A DNA stretch of 64,000 bases from assembly GCA_020633435.1 (NCBI GenBank), contig JACKDP010000007.1:1-64000 (forward strand). The letters run 5' to 3'. Shown here piece after piece: positions 55,034 to 64,000 of the stretch. A program made the translations under genes and the position numbers. Source of the stretch: Myxococcales bacterium (GTDB lineage: Bacteria > Myxococcota_A > Bradymonadia > UBA7976 > UBA1532). Numbering within the stretch: the first letter of the stretch is position 1; every line of letters begins with the position of its first letter. Below the pieces are notes generated by a model. That model worked only from the letters and a program-made list of their open reading frames with translations. It was not told the DNA's origin and did no database searches.

Positions 55034-56263
55034 GTGAGCGAGACGTCCTATCCCCTTCACAAGATCAAGGTGGTCCTGCTGGAGAACATCCACCAGGACG
55101 CCGTCGAGGCCTTCGAGCAGGCCGGCTTCGCCGTGCACCACTACACGCGCGCCCTCAACGGCGCCGAGCTCATCGAGGCCGCCGCCGACGCCCACATCAT
55201 CGGCATCCGGTCCAAGAGCCACCTCAAGGCCGAGTTCTTCGAGGCCGCCCGGCGCCTGTGGGCCGTCGGCTGCTTCTGCATCGGGACGAACCAGGTGGAC
55301 CTCGACGCCGCCGCCGCCCGCGGCGTCCCCGTCTTCAACGCCCCCTTCTCCAACACCCGCTCGGTGGCCGAGCTCGTGATCGCCGAGATCGTGGGCCTGC
55401 ACCGCCAGCTCGCCGACCGCTCCACCGAGATGCACGGGGGGCGCTGGGTGAAGTCGGCCGCCGGGGCCCACGAGGTCCGCGGCCGCACCCTGGGCATCGT
55501 GGGCTACGGCCGCATCGGCTCCCAGGTCTCGGTCCTGGCCGAGGCCATGGGCATGCGGGTGATCTTCCACGACGTCGTGGACGTGCTGCCCCTGGGCAAC
55601 GCCCGCCGCGCCCGCAACCTGGAGGAGCTGCTCCAGGAGTCGGACGTGGTGACGCTGCATGTGCCGGCGACGCCCGACACGCGGCGCATGATCGGGGCGG
55701 CGGAGCTCGGGCACATGCGCCCGGGGGCCTTCCTGCTCAACAACGCCCGCGGCAGCGTGGTGGACGTCGACGCCCTGGCCGAGGCCATCTCGTCGAAGCG
55801 GCTGGCCGGCGCGGCGGTCGACGTCTTCCCGCGGGAGCCGTCCTCCAACGAGGAGCCGTTCGAGAGCCCGCTGCGGGGCCTGCCCAACGTCATCCTCACG
55901 CCCCACATCGGCGGCAGCACCATCGAGGCCCAGCGCGACATCGCCCGCGGCGTCTCGGGCAAGCTCATCCGCCTGATGAACAACGGCACCACCGACACGG
56001 CGGTGAACTTCCCCGAGGTGCAGCTGCCCGTGCTGCACCCGCGGCACCACCGCATCCTGCACTACCACCGCAACGTGCCGGGCGTGCTGGGGAATCTGCA
56101 CTCGATGATCGCCCGGGAGGGCGTGAACATCGCCGCCCAGCACCTGCAGAGCAACGAGCGGTACGCCTACGCCATCCTCGACATCGACCCGGACCACGGG
56201 GACGACCTCAACGAGAAGCTGATGGCGGTGCCCGAGACCATCCGCGTCCGGACGCTGTGGTGA
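55034..56263 (+). CDS. serA: D-3-phosphoglycerate dehydrogenase
   Basis: A 409-residue NAD-dependent enzyme for the first step of serine biosynthesis, the length of E. coli SerA. Signatures: IIGIRSKSHLKAEF near the start, NAD-binding GIVGYGRIGSQVSV, LNNARGSVVDVDAL, LTPHIGGSTIEAQ with the catalytic His, and a C-terminal ACT domain (HRNVPGVLGNLHSMIAREGV), which normally gives serine feedback control. GTG start with AGAGGA upstream. slyX overlaps the stop. Confidence 0.96.
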   Translation: MSETSYPLHKIKVVLLENIHQDAVEAFEQAGFAVHHYTRALNGAELIEAAADAHIIGIRSKSHLKAEFFEAARRLWAVGCFCIGTNQVDLDAAAARGVPVFNAPFSNTRSVAELVIAEIVGLHRQLADRSTEMHGGRWVKSAAGAHEVRGRTLGIVGYGRIGSQVSVLAEAMGMRVIFHDVVDVLPLGNARRARNLEELLQESDVVTLHVPATPDTRRMIGAAELGHMRPGAFLLNNARGSVVDVDALAEAISSKRLAGAAVDVFPREPSSNEEPFESPLRGLPNVILTPHIGGSTIEAQRDIARGVSGKLIRLMNNGTTDTAVNFPEVQLPVLHPRHHRILHYHRNVPGVLGNLHSMIAREGVNIAAQHLQSNERYAYAILDIDPDHGDDLNEKLMAVPETIRVRTLW

Positions 56264-56472
56264 CGACGATGACCGACGAGCTCGAGACGCGGCTGATGGA
56301 GCTGGAGATCCGCTACAGCCACCTGGAGCACCTGACCGAGGAGCTCAGCGATCTGGTGCGGACGCAGGCCGAGGAGATCGAGGTGCTGCGCCAGGCGGTG
56401 CGCACCATGCGCGGCCAGGTCGAGGCGCTGAGCGAGGGGCCCACGCCCCACGAGCGCCCGCCCCACTACTGA
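56260..56472 (+). CDS. slyX: SlyX family protein
   Basis: A 70-residue protein with a coiled-coil of heptads (ELETRLMELEIRYSHLEHLT, ELSDLVRTQAEEIEVLR) and the Pro/His-rich end ERPPHY typical of SlyX. The GTG at 56260 overlaps the serA stop (GTGA); ATG 56269 is the alternative start. Function is unknown. The end overlaps the convergent HEAT-repeat gene by 7 nt. Confidence 0.85.
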   Translation: MTTMTDELETRLMELEIRYSHLEHLTEELSDLVRTQAEEIEVLRQAVRTMRGQVEALSEGPTPHERPPHY

Positions 56473-58548
56473 CCGGGGGCCCCCGGCGGGGCCGCCACCC
56501 CGGGCTCCGTCTGCAGGCCCGGCGCCGGCAGCACCGGCTCCCCCGCGATGGCCCGCAGGGCGTCCTGGGCGGCCACCAGCCGCTCCCGATCCCGATCGTC
56601 GATGGCGATGAGCGCCGGGATGGCGTCCCGCGCGGCGGGGCCCAGCCGGCCGAGCACGCGCGCCGCCACCAGCCCCGCCCGGGTGTCGGGATCGGGCAGC
56701 AGCAGCGCCAGCGCCCGCACGGCCTCGGCGGCGTCGGCCTTGCGGCGGCCCAGGGCCTCGGCGGCGGCCATGCGCACCTGCTCGTCGCGATCGCCCAGCG
56801 CCCGCCGCAGGCCCCGCGTCGCGTGGGGGTCCTCGAACAGCGCCAGGGCCCGGACCACCTGCAGCCGCGCCACCACCTCGGGGCCGTCCAGCGCGCCCAG
56901 CAGCGCGTCCAGCGCCGGGGCGGCCTTGGCGGGCCCGAGCCGGGCGACGGCCAGCGCGGCCTGCCGCCGGGCGTCCCCCGAGGGCCCCGTCAGCGCGCCG
57001 ACGATCCCGTCCAACGCATCGAGATCCTTGGGGTTCAGGGCGAAGAGGGCGGCCGAGGCGGCCACGCGCAGGGCGTCCCCCTCGGCGCCGCGGGCCCGCC
57101 GCAGGGCGGCCTCGGCCCCCACGCCCCCGAGGGCCCCCACCACCAGCGCCGCCCAGGGCCGGGCCCGGGAGTGGCGCCCCTCCAGGATGGGCTTCACCGC
57201 GGGCAGCGACGCCGGGCCGATGGCGATGAGGGCCGCCGCCGCCGCCTCGGCCACCCCGCCGGCGGCGTCGTCGAGCAGCCCCACCAGGGCGGGGATGGCC
57301 CGCTCGGCGCTGGCGCCGTAGCGCCCGAGGGCCTGGGCCGCCAGCACGCGGGAGCGCCCGTCGCTGTCCCCGAGCCGGGCGATGAACGTGGCCAGCGCCG
57401 CCGGGTGGGCCATGGGGGCCAGCACGCGCATGGCGGCGTAGCGGCGGTCGGGGGCCGTGTCGGCCAGGGCCGCCAGCACCGGCTCGGGGGGCTCGGCCAG
57501 GGGCCGGTCGCGCAGGGCCAGGGCCTCCAGCATGGGGCCGCGGCCGTAGTAGTTGGCGCAGACCTCGCCGATGGCCGGCACGTCGCCGATGCGCGCCAGG
57601 GCCAGGATGGCCTCGTCGGCCACGAGGGCGTGGTCGTTGAGGGCGGCCTGCACGAGCTCGGGCACGGCGGGCTGGGCCTTGGGGCCCAGGCGCCCGAGGG
57701 CCCACGCCGCGGCCGCGCGCGCCGCCTCGTCCTCCCGATCCGCCAGCCCCGCCCGCAGGGCCGGCAGGGCGGCAGCGGCGCCAGGCCCCAGCAGCCCCAG
57801 GGCCTCCCGGGCCTCCCGGCGCACCGACGACTGGGGCTCCTGGCTGGCGGTGGCCAGGGCCTCCAGGATGGGCGGGGCCGTGGAGCCGAGCCGGCCGAGG
57901 GCGCGGGCCGCGTGGGCGCGCACCTCGGGGGCTTCGTCCTGGCGCAGCCGCACCCGCAGCGCCTCGTGCGCCTCGGCGGCGAAGCGCCCGTGGGCGGTCA
58001 GGGCCTCCGCCGCCGCGGCGCGCACATCAGGCAGCGGATCGGCCAGCAGGGGCAGCAGCGGCCGCACGTTGCCCGCGTCGGGCAGCCCGGTGACGGCCTC
58101 GGCGGCGAAGAGGCGCACGTCGGGCGACGGATCCGAGAGGGAGACCCGCAGGGCGTCGCGCAGCGCGGCGGCCGGGGCCTCGAAGCCCGCCGCCGCCTCG
58201 GCCGCGGCCGACCGGACGCGCGCGTCGGAGTCGCGCAGGGCGTCGCTCAGCACCTCCAGCACCCGGCCCGAGGGCCCCGCGGCCGCCAGGGCCACCAGGT
58301 ACAGGGGCCGCTCGGCCGGCGGGGCGGCCTGGATGCGGGCCAGCAGCAGATCGAGGCCCGCGCCCCCCTCCTCGGCCAGCCGCTCGGCGGCGTCGCGGCG
58401 GACGTCCAGATCCGCCGAGGCCAGCCCGGCGACCACCTCGGGATCCACCTCGGCCTCGGCCCGCGCCGCGCCCCCGGCGGCCACCAGGGCGAGCGCCAGG
58501 GCGCACGCGGCGGCCCACCGCGGGCCAGCCCTTGACGCCAGCCGCCAT
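56466..58548 (-). CDS. Exported HEAT-repeat protein (frame break near start)
   Basis: About 690 residues of HEAT/PBS-lyase-like repeats (RVRSAAAEAAAGF, EVRAHAARALGRLG, DEQVRMAAAEALGRR) after an Ala-rich signal (WAAACALALALVAAGGAARAE). The only good start, ATG 58548 with GGAGG 9 nt upstream, is one frame off the repeats; removing one base near 58520 joins them into a normal signal peptide. There is no ATG, GTG or TTG start in the repeat frame near the signal. It is either a sequence error, a rare CTG start or a real frameshift. HEAT solenoids bind proteins; the partner is unknown. It is divergent from the Clp-RF2 gene by 20 nt. Confidence 0.75.
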
Positions 58549-58568
58549 CCGGGGTTGCCTCCTTCCCC

Positions 58569-61355
58569 ATGGCGAAGAAGAAATCCCCCATCGTGCTGGA
58601 CGACTGGATCGACCGGGACCTCACGGCGTCCCTGGCCGAGCTGCCGCCCGCCTTCGAGATCGACGACACCCTCCGGCAGGTCGAGGAGATCCTGCTGGCC
58701 GGCCCGCAGCGCTCGCCGGTGCTGGTGGGCCGCCCGGGCGTGGGCAAGACGGCCGTCTTCCACCAGCTCGTGCGGCGCATCGCCACCGGCCAGGGGCCCG
58801 AGGCGCTGCACGGCGTGCGCGTCATCCAGCTCGGCCTCGGCGCCATCGCCGGGCGCTTCCCGCCCAACACCGGCAAGGCCACCGACTTCGCGCAGCGGTT
58901 CTTCGATCACCTGCTCCAGCTCGACGAGCCGGTCATCCCGCTCATCCGCGACATCCACGTCGCGTACATGTTCGACTGGGAGGCGATCCTGCATCGCTAC
59001 CTGAGCCGCTCGTCGCTGCCGGTGCTCGGCGAGGCCCAGCCGCGGGGCTTCGACGAGCTGGTGGAGTACTGGGGCGAGCTGAGCAACTACCTGGTCCCCA
59101 TCACGGTCGAGGAGCCCTCCGCGGAGCGCACCCGCGCCATTGTACGGCAATGGAACGGCTGGTCCGCCGCCGAAGGCGAGCGCCCCTTCACGCCGGAGGC
59201 CCAGAGCATCGCCATCGAGCTCACTGCCCGCTACATGGGCGATCGCGCGTTCCCGCGCAAGGTCCTCGATCTGTTGAGCCAGACGCGGGTCCTGTCGGGG
59301 GGCGACGACGAGCGGGGGCTGGTGGACGTGCAGGACGTGGTGCAGCGCTTCAGCGCCGTCACCCGCGTACCCCCGAGCCTGGTCGACCCCCGCGTGCGCC
59401 TGGAGCTGGACGACGTGCAGTCGTTCCTGGCCACGCGCCTGCTGGGCCAGGAGGAGGCCGTCGACGCCCTCGTCCGCATGATCGCGCTGATCAAGGCGGG
59501 CTTGACGGATCTGACGCGGCCCTTCGGCGTGCTGATGTTCGTGGGCCCCACCGGCGTGGGCAAGACCCACGCGGCGCAGCTCATGGCGGAGTACCTGTTC
59601 GGGGATCGCCAGCGGCTCATCCGCATCAACATGACCGACTACACGCAGCCGGACTCGTTCGGCGTGCTGTTCGGCGACCCCAACGGGCAGAGCCTCGCCC
59701 AGCGGCGCGGTGTCCTGGCCACCCGGCTCGTGGGCCACCCCTTCGGCGTGCTGCTGCTCGACGAGTTCGAGAAGGCGAACCCCCGCGTCCACGATGGGTT
59801 CCTACAGCTCATCGACGAGGGCCGCTTCATCAACGGCATGGGCGAGACGGTCTCGGCGACGAGCATGATCCTCATCGCCACCTCCAACGCCGGCGTCGAG
59901 GTCTTCCGCGAGACGGGCCTGGGCTTCCACCAGCACCGCGACATGCGCAGCCTGGACGCCGAGCTGGACAAGCGGCTGCTCAACACGTTCCGGTTCGAAT
60001 TCCTCAATCGTTTCGACCATGTGGTGCACTTCCACCCCCTCGAGCGCAGCCACATCCGCTCCATCGCCCAGCGCGAGCTGCAGGAGCTGGCGCGGCGCGA
60101 GGGCATGGCCCGCCGCGGTGTAACGCTCGAGATCAGCAACGACGTCCTCGACTGGCTCGTCGCCCACGGCTACCACCCCCACTTCGGGGCCCGCTTCCTG
60201 CGCCGCGAGATCGAGCGCAACGTCACCGCGGCCCTGGCCGACCACCTGGTGCGCTACGAGCCCGACGACGGCAGCCACCTGAACCTGGCCGTCCGGCGCG
60301 ACCGCATCGTGGTGCGCGCGCTCGAGGAGACCCCCGTCCGGGTGAGCGTGCCGCGGGCCGACGTGCTCAAGCAGGTCAGCGTCGATCCCGCCGCCCTGGA
60401 GGTGGAGGCCCAGGCCTGGCTCGAGCGCTTCGCCACCCTGGAGAACGAGTCGGCGACGCGCGCGGCCGAGGCGTCGAGCCTCATCGAGCTGAGCCAGCGC
60501 GCCGGCTTCTGGGACGATCCCCAGGCGGCCCAGGCCACGCTGAAGCGCTACAAGACCATCGACGCCCGGCTCCAGGCGGACGTCCGGCTGCTCGACCCCT
60601 ACCGCCGCACCCGCGCGGTGCTGGGGGAGGGGCGCCAGGCCGAGGCCGAGGTGCTGGTGGGCCTCATCGAGGAGATGGCCACCAGCTACCGGCGCTGGCT
60701 CGACCTGGGGGCGGCCGACGCGCCGGCGGGGGTCTGGGTCGTCATCGGCCCGGCCGATCCGGTGGCCGGCGAGCTGGGCGGCGACTGGCTGGAGCAGATG
60801 GTGCGCATGTACCAGGGCTGGTTCCGCCGGCGGGGCTTCCACGTCGAGCTGGTGGCCGAGGAGCTCGTCGAGGCCGACGTCGTGCGGGTGGTCTTCGAGG
60901 TGGAGGGGGCCGGCGTCCTGCGGGCCCTGGAGCTGGAGCAGGGCCGCCACCGCCGCAAGCGCGCCGACGGCAGCACCGCCCGCCTGCAGGTGGACGTCCT
61001 GCCGCGCCACGAGGGCGAGCCCACCCGCCTGCCCGACGGCGTGCGCGTGGCCGACGCCCGCCACGCCCGCGGGGTGTACGTGGAGCGCATCACCGCGCGC
61101 CTCAACGTGGACGTGCCCTCCCGCGGCCTGGAGCTGAAGCTGAAGGGCAGCGACCGCAACACCCTGGCGCTGCTGGGCCACGACCTGCTGGCCTACCTGA
61201 GCGCCCCGGCCCCGCCCGTCGAGACGGCGCGCACCTACGGCATCACCGGCGGCACCGTCCGCGATCCCCGCACGGGCGCCACCAGCCCGAGCATCAAGGA
61301 CGTCCTGCGCGGCAACCTGGAGCCGTTCCTGCGCGCCTGGGAGCTGCAGGGCTGA
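58569..61355 (+). CDS. ClpB-like double AAA+ ATPase fused to a release-factor-2-like domain without SPF and GGQ
   Basis: A 928-residue cytoplasmic protein. AAA-1 (about 30-300) has Walker A GRPGVGKT, but the Walker B region reads PVIPLIRDIHV and looks weak. AAA-2 (about 310-600) has GPTGVGKT, VLLLDEFEKANP, ATSNAG, EFLNRFD and a ClpB-type small domain (HFGARFLRREIERNVTAAL). From about 620 it follows RF2: FWDDPQAAQATLKRYK (RF2 FWNDPE...), DWLEQMVRMYQGWFRRRGF (RF2 DW..MLMRMYLRWAESRGF), GRHRRKR (RF2 GVHRLVRK), then HARGVYVER where RF2 has GAGGQHVNR, and VRDPRTGATS..IKDVLRGNLEPFL (RF2 IKDLRTGVETRN...VLDGSLDQFI). The SPF tripeptide is also missing. A ribosome-binding unfoldase is inferred, not shown. 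Confidence 0.85.
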   Translation: MAKKKSPIVLDDWIDRDLTASLAELPPAFEIDDTLRQVEEILLAGPQRSPVLVGRPGVGKTAVFHQLVRRIATGQGPEALHGVRVIQLGLGAIAGRFPPNTGKATDFAQRFFDHLLQLDEPVIPLIRDIHVAYMFDWEAILHRYLSRSSLPVLGEAQPRGFDELVEYWGELSNYLVPITVEEPSAERTRAIVRQWNGWSAAEGERPFTPEAQSIAIELTARYMGDRAFPRKVLDLLSQTRVLSGGDDERGLVDVQDVVQRFSAVTRVPPSLVDPRVRLELDDVQSFLATRLLGQEEAVDALVRMIALIKAGLTDLTRPFGVLMFVGPTGVGKTHAAQLMAEYLFGDRQRLIRINMTDYTQPDSFGVLFGDPNGQSLAQRRGVLATRLVGHPFGVLLLDEFEKANPRVHDGFLQLIDEGRFINGMGETVSATSMILIATSNAGVEVFRETGLGFHQHRDMRSLDAELDKRLLNTFRFEFLNRFDHVVHFHPLERSHIRSIAQRELQELARREGMARRGVTLEISNDVLDWLVAHGYHPHFGARFLRREIERNVTAALADHLVRYEPDDGSHLNLAVRRDRIVVRALEETPVRVSVPRADVLKQVSVDPAALEVEAQAWLERFATLENESATRAAEASSLIELSQRAGFWDDPQAAQATLKRYKTIDARLQADVRLLDPYRRTRAVLGEGRQAEAEVLVGLIEEMATSYRRWLDLGAADAPAGVWVVIGPADPVAGELGGDWLEQMVRMYQGWFRRRGFHVELVAEELVEADVVRVVFEVEGAGVLRALELEQGRHRRKRADGSTARLQVDVLPRHEGEPTRLPDGVRVADARHARGVYVERITARLNVDVPSRGLELKLKGSDRNTLALLGHDLLAYLSAPAPPVETARTYGITGGTVRDPRTGATSPSIKDVLRGNLEPFLRAWELQG

Positions 61356-61361
61356 GGCGCG

Positions 61362-63452
61362 TCAGCGCACCTCGTCGCGCAGCGCGCGCAGGCGGGCGTC
61401 CCCCGGCGACCGGGCGAGGGCGGCGTCGAGCAGCCCGCGCGCCACGTCGCGGCGGCCCAGCGTCAGCGCCAGCCGGGCCGCGCTGAGCGCCACGTCCGGG
61501 GGCGTCGGCCCCAGGCGGCTGGCCTGCTCGTAGTCGGCGAGGGCGGCGGCCGGCTGGCCCAGGGCCTCGTGCACCTGGGCCCGCAGGCCGAAGGCGGGCT
61601 GGGCCCGGGGATCGCGCTGCACCAGCACGTCGAGCAGCGGGCGCGCCGCGCCTGGCCGGCCCGCGCGCAGCTCGAGCTGGGCCGCGACGAGCAGGGCCGG
61701 GGGGTAGGCCCCGTCCCGCGCCAGCGCCGCCGCCACGTGCCGGCTCGCCTCCGCCGCGTCGCCCTGCTGGAACGCCACCCCCGCCAGCTCGGCCAGGGCG
61801 GAGGGGTCGTAAGTCGTTGACTCGATGACCTTTTCTAGCACCGCGCGCGCCTCGGGCAGCCGCCCCAGGCGCCGCAGCAGCCGGCCCCGCTCCACCTGCC
61901 GCGCCACCGTCGGCTGCTGGCGATCGGCCGCCTCCAGCGTCGCGAGCGCGGCGGGCAGCCGCCCCAGGGCCACCTGGCTGGCGGCCACGTCGTCCGGCAG
62001 GCGGGCGGCGTCCTCGAAGCCCGGCGTGCCCACGCGGGCGAACGCCGCCAGGGCCTCGGCGTGCCGCCCCTGGAAGGCGTAGATGCGCCCGAGCGCCGCG
62101 TGGGCGCTGCCCAGATCCGGCTGGGGGCCCGCCGCGATCACGGCCTCGAGGGCGGCCTGGGCGATGGGCAGGTGGTCAGCCAGCCGCTTCTGCAGCCAGA
62201 GCTGGCTCTGGGCCAGGGCCGCGCGCAGGCGGCCGCCCGGCCCGCCCTCGTCGGCGCCCGCCACCAGATCCACCAGCGCGGTCGTGGGCACGCCGGCGCC
62301 CGGATCGGCGTCCGCGGTGGGGCGCCGCCGGATGAAGTGATCCGTGAAGCGCACATGGGGCACATCCGCCGGCCCGCCCGCGGCCATGTGGCAGCCGGCG
62401 CAGGACTCCGTCGCCGCCGCCGGATCGGGGCAGGGGCGGGTGGCGGTGTGGCAGGAGAGGCAGGCCGCCCGGTGGGTGGCCGGCGTCGCGTCCTCGTGGG
62501 GGTTGTGGCAGGTGGTGCAGGTCAGCCGCGGGTCCTGGGCGCAGGCGCTCAGGCGCAGCCGGTGGCCGTGGCTGGCCACGGTGAACCGCGCGGAGCCGCC
62601 GCGCCGGAACTGGGCGACGAAGCTGGCGAGGGGCGCGCGCGGGTCGTAGCGATCCCAGCGCTGCCCGGCGTGCAGGACGGCCACCTCGCCCTGCAGGTGG
62701 CACTGCTGGCAGACCTGGAGCTGGCGGTCGGCCGGCTCGCGGCCCGGGTTGAAGATGCTGGGATCGGGGGCGCCCGGGGCGGGCCCCGTCCCGGCCTGGC
62801 GGGCCGCGGCGTGGGCCGTCCCGTCGCCATGGCAGCGGTCACAGCCGATGCCGGCCGCGAGGGGCAGGGCGTAGCCGGCCTGCGTCCCCGGCAGCGCCGG
62901 CGTCAGCCCGTTGTGGCAGAACAGGCAGGGCGGCGTGATGGGCCGCTCCAGCCGCCACTGGTCGGGGCGGTCGTAGCCGGGGCTCAGGTCCCAGGCCCCG
63001 CGCCGGCTGTACCAGGTGAGGGGCAGCTCCACCAGGCTGCCGTCCAGCAGGCCCAGGTAGGTGCGGGCGTGGTTGCCCGAGCCGAGGATCCAGCGCGCCT
63101 CGATGCGGCGCACGCGGGTGGGATCGGCGAGGAGCTGCTCCTCCTGCCAGAGCCGCCCCTCGGCGTCGCGCAGGGCCCGGTAGCGGAAGCCCGAGGTCGG
63201 GTGGTCCACCGTCGCGGCGTCGAAGCGCTCGATGGCGGGGGCGTCGGCGACGGGGGCCAGCGAGCGCCCCATGCCCGTCGCCCGGAAGCGGGCGGCCTCC
63301 TCGGGGTGGCAGTCCTCGCAGGTGGTGTTGGCGGCGGCGGGATCGGCGGGCGGCGGGGTCGCGCCCGGGGCGGGGGCCGGCGCCGCGGGCGGCGGCTCGC
63401 GCCCGGTGCAGGCGGCGAGCGGAATGATCAACAGAAACCAGCAGATACGCAC
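61362..63452 (-). CDS. Multihaem cytochrome/TPR lipoprotein
   Basis: A 696-residue lipoprotein (MRICWFLLIIPLAACTG, lipobox LAAC), starting at GTG 63452 with GGAG 9 nt upstream. Residues about 40-330 carry seven CxxCH haem sites (CEDCH, CLFCH, CDRCH, CQQCH, CTTCH, CLSCH, CAGCH), in a layout like cytochrome c554-type domains. Residues about 370-690 are TPR repeats. Such haem/TPR proteins occur widely in aquatic bacteria with unknown electron partners. It may add to the same respiratory theme as the 30-haem cytochrome at 14645. Convergent with the Clp-RF2 gene (6-nt gap). Confidence 0.87.
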   Translation of the reverse strand: MRICWFLLIIPLAACTGREPPPAAPAPAPGATPPPADPAAANTTCEDCHPEEAARFRATGMGRSLAPVADAPAIERFDAATVDHPTSGFRYRALRDAEGRLWQEEQLLADPTRVRRIEARWILGSGNHARTYLGLLDGSLVELPLTWYSRRGAWDLSPGYDRPDQWRLERPITPPCLFCHNGLTPALPGTQAGYALPLAAGIGCDRCHGDGTAHAAARQAGTGPAPGAPDPSIFNPGREPADRQLQVCQQCHLQGEVAVLHAGQRWDRYDPRAPLASFVAQFRRGGSARFTVASHGHRLRLSACAQDPRLTCTTCHNPHEDATPATHRAACLSCHTATRPCPDPAAATESCAGCHMAAGGPADVPHVRFTDHFIRRRPTADADPGAGVPTTALVDLVAGADEGGPGGRLRAALAQSQLWLQKRLADHLPIAQAALEAVIAAGPQPDLGSAHAALGRIYAFQGRHAEALAAFARVGTPGFEDAARLPDDVAASQVALGRLPAALATLEAADRQQPTVARQVERGRLLRRLGRLPEARAVLEKVIESTTYDPSALAELAGVAFQQGDAAEASRHVAAALARDGAYPPALLVAAQLELRAGRPGAARPLLDVLVQRDPRAQPAFGLRAQVHEALGQPAAALADYEQASRLGPTPPDVALSAARLALTLGRRDVARGLLDAALARSPGDARLRALRDEVR

Positions 63453-63478
63453 CGGAGGCTCCACCTTGCCGAGCCCCC

Positions 63479-63507
63479 ACCATCCGCCGGGCCTCCGCCC
63501 TTGTCAA
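63479..63507 (-). promoter_or_regulatory. Promoter TTGACA-17-GATGGT
   Basis: On the minus strand, TTGACA (63507-63502), a 17-nt spacer and GATGGT (63484-63479) lie 26 nt before the GTG of the haem/TPR lipoprotein. It overlaps the end of the upstream gene. Confidence 0.55.
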
Positions 63508-64000
63508 TCAGTCCCAGCGGCAGTCGAGGGTGCCGCGCTGCAGCGTGTAGAAGTCGCGGATGCTCGGATCGCGGGCCACGCGCAGCCGCACCTCGCAGCG
63601 GCGGTCGAGGCTGACGGCGGGGTAGTCGAGCTGGAAGACCTTCACCTGGGAGAACTTCCCGTCGGGCTTGCCATCGAGGCTCTGCAGGTCCGTCCGCTGG
63701 CTGACGGCCACCCGCAGCTCCAGGGGGCCGTGGCGGCGGGTGCGGACCTTGCCCACGAAGTCGATGGCCGCCACCGTCTCGGGCAGCGTCGGGTCGCTGC
63801 GATCGCGGCGCACGCTGGCCCGCTGGCTGCGCAGGTCGATGAAGTAGAACGCCTCCTGGCGCTGCTCGCCGGGCTGCTTCACCTCGATGTAGAGGTAGGG
63901 GGCCGGGCCGATGCTGGTGTTGCTGGCCAGGTCGAGATCGACCTTCAGCAGGAAGAAGTCGTTGGGCTTCACGGCGTAGGCCGACAGCGCGCTCAGGGCG
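63508..64000 (-). CDS. Secreted protein of unknown function, N-terminus beyond window
   Basis: The frame is open to the window edge. The first visible residues, ALSALSAYAVKPNDFFLLKV, look like the end of a Sec signal peptide (cleavage after AYA), so only the first part of the signal is missing. The mature protein of about 154 residues is beta-rich (YLYIEVKQPGEQRQEAFYFI, LELRVAVSQR) and ends GTLDCRWD, with two Cys. No family is recognised. Same strand as the haem/TPR gene, with a promoter-like sequence between. Confidence 0.65.
   Translation of the reverse strand, partial: ALSALSAYAVKPNDFFLLKVDLDLASNTSIGPAPYLYIEVKQPGEQRQEAFYFIDLRSQRASVRRDRSDPTLPETVAAIDFVGKVRTRRHGPLELRVAVSQRTDLQSLDGKPDGKFSQVKVFQLDYPAVSLDRRCEVRLRVARDPSIRDFYTLQRGTLDCRWD

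Noticed and set aside
51797..56197. Very long minus-strand open frame opposite the spermidine synthase fusion and serA
   Set aside because: It is a high-G+C shadow: composition is His/Gln/Val/Gly-rich without domains, and the opposite strand encodes clearly recognisable enzymes.

Overview
The window is about 73% G+C with densely packed genes. It looks like a member of the Myxococcota (former deltaproteobacteria). The evidence is three proteins ending in MYXO-CTERM-type tails (Cys, hydrophobic helix, Arg cluster), thrombospondin type-3 (TSP3), MopE-type and DUF4215 Cys-rich repeats, a Ser/Thr kinase with WD40 repeats next to an ECF sigma factor, many lipoproteins and multihaem cytochromes. No rRNA, tRNA or CRISPR array was seen. 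Many operon joints are 4-nt GTGA or ATGA overlaps.

Layout. 1-14.6 kb: truncated Tat lipoprotein, a 20-codon mini-ORF with terminator, MATE exporter, ssb, slyD, FG-GAP/ASPIC lipoprotein, NhaC antiporter, a TSP3-OmpA-TPR envelope protein, a Ski2-like helicase and a small lipoprotein. 14.6-24 kb: a roughly 30-haem cytochrome with a partner outer-membrane barrel (putative electron conduit), a Cys-repeat MYXO-CTERM protein and a 1172-residue repeat lipoprotein. 24-30 kb: a decayed RloA/RloB (AbiL-like) defence pair bounded by two copies of a ferritin-like gene's 3' end, then a 2.1-kb insert bounded by a 19-bp direct repeat. The insert carries a zincin lipoprotein with a G12 tract in its signal peptide and a formylglycine-generating-enzyme-like lipoprotein. 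30-41 kb: uracil-DNA glycosylase, Old Yellow Enzyme, ECF sigma plus kinase, nidogen/TSP3 and OmpA surface proteins, and a small His/Cys clan-CD-like peptidase candidate.

40.85-47.10 kb is a mobile island bounded by 30-bp inverted repeats with one mismatch. It carries an ietAS-like defence pair (AAA+ ATPase and S8 protease), a complete IS4-family element with a 12-bp target duplication, a truncated second copy of that IS, and two small genes that the IS appears to have cut off from the ietAS operon.

47-64 kb: amidohydrolase, trypsin-like MYXO-CTERM protease, an M36-like protease whose propeptide is a separate overlapping upstream gene, an MFS/spermidine synthase fusion, serA, slyX, a HEAT-repeat protein, a ClpB-like AAA+ ATPase fused to a release-factor-2-like domain without SPF and GGQ, a haem/TPR lipoprotein and a truncated secreted protein.

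The most unusual item is the ClpB-RF2 fusion at 58569-61355. Several genes carry single-base frame breaks at homopolymers (18327, 27816, about 58520, and several in 24191-25455). Real decay or phase variation cannot be separated from assembly error without reads.
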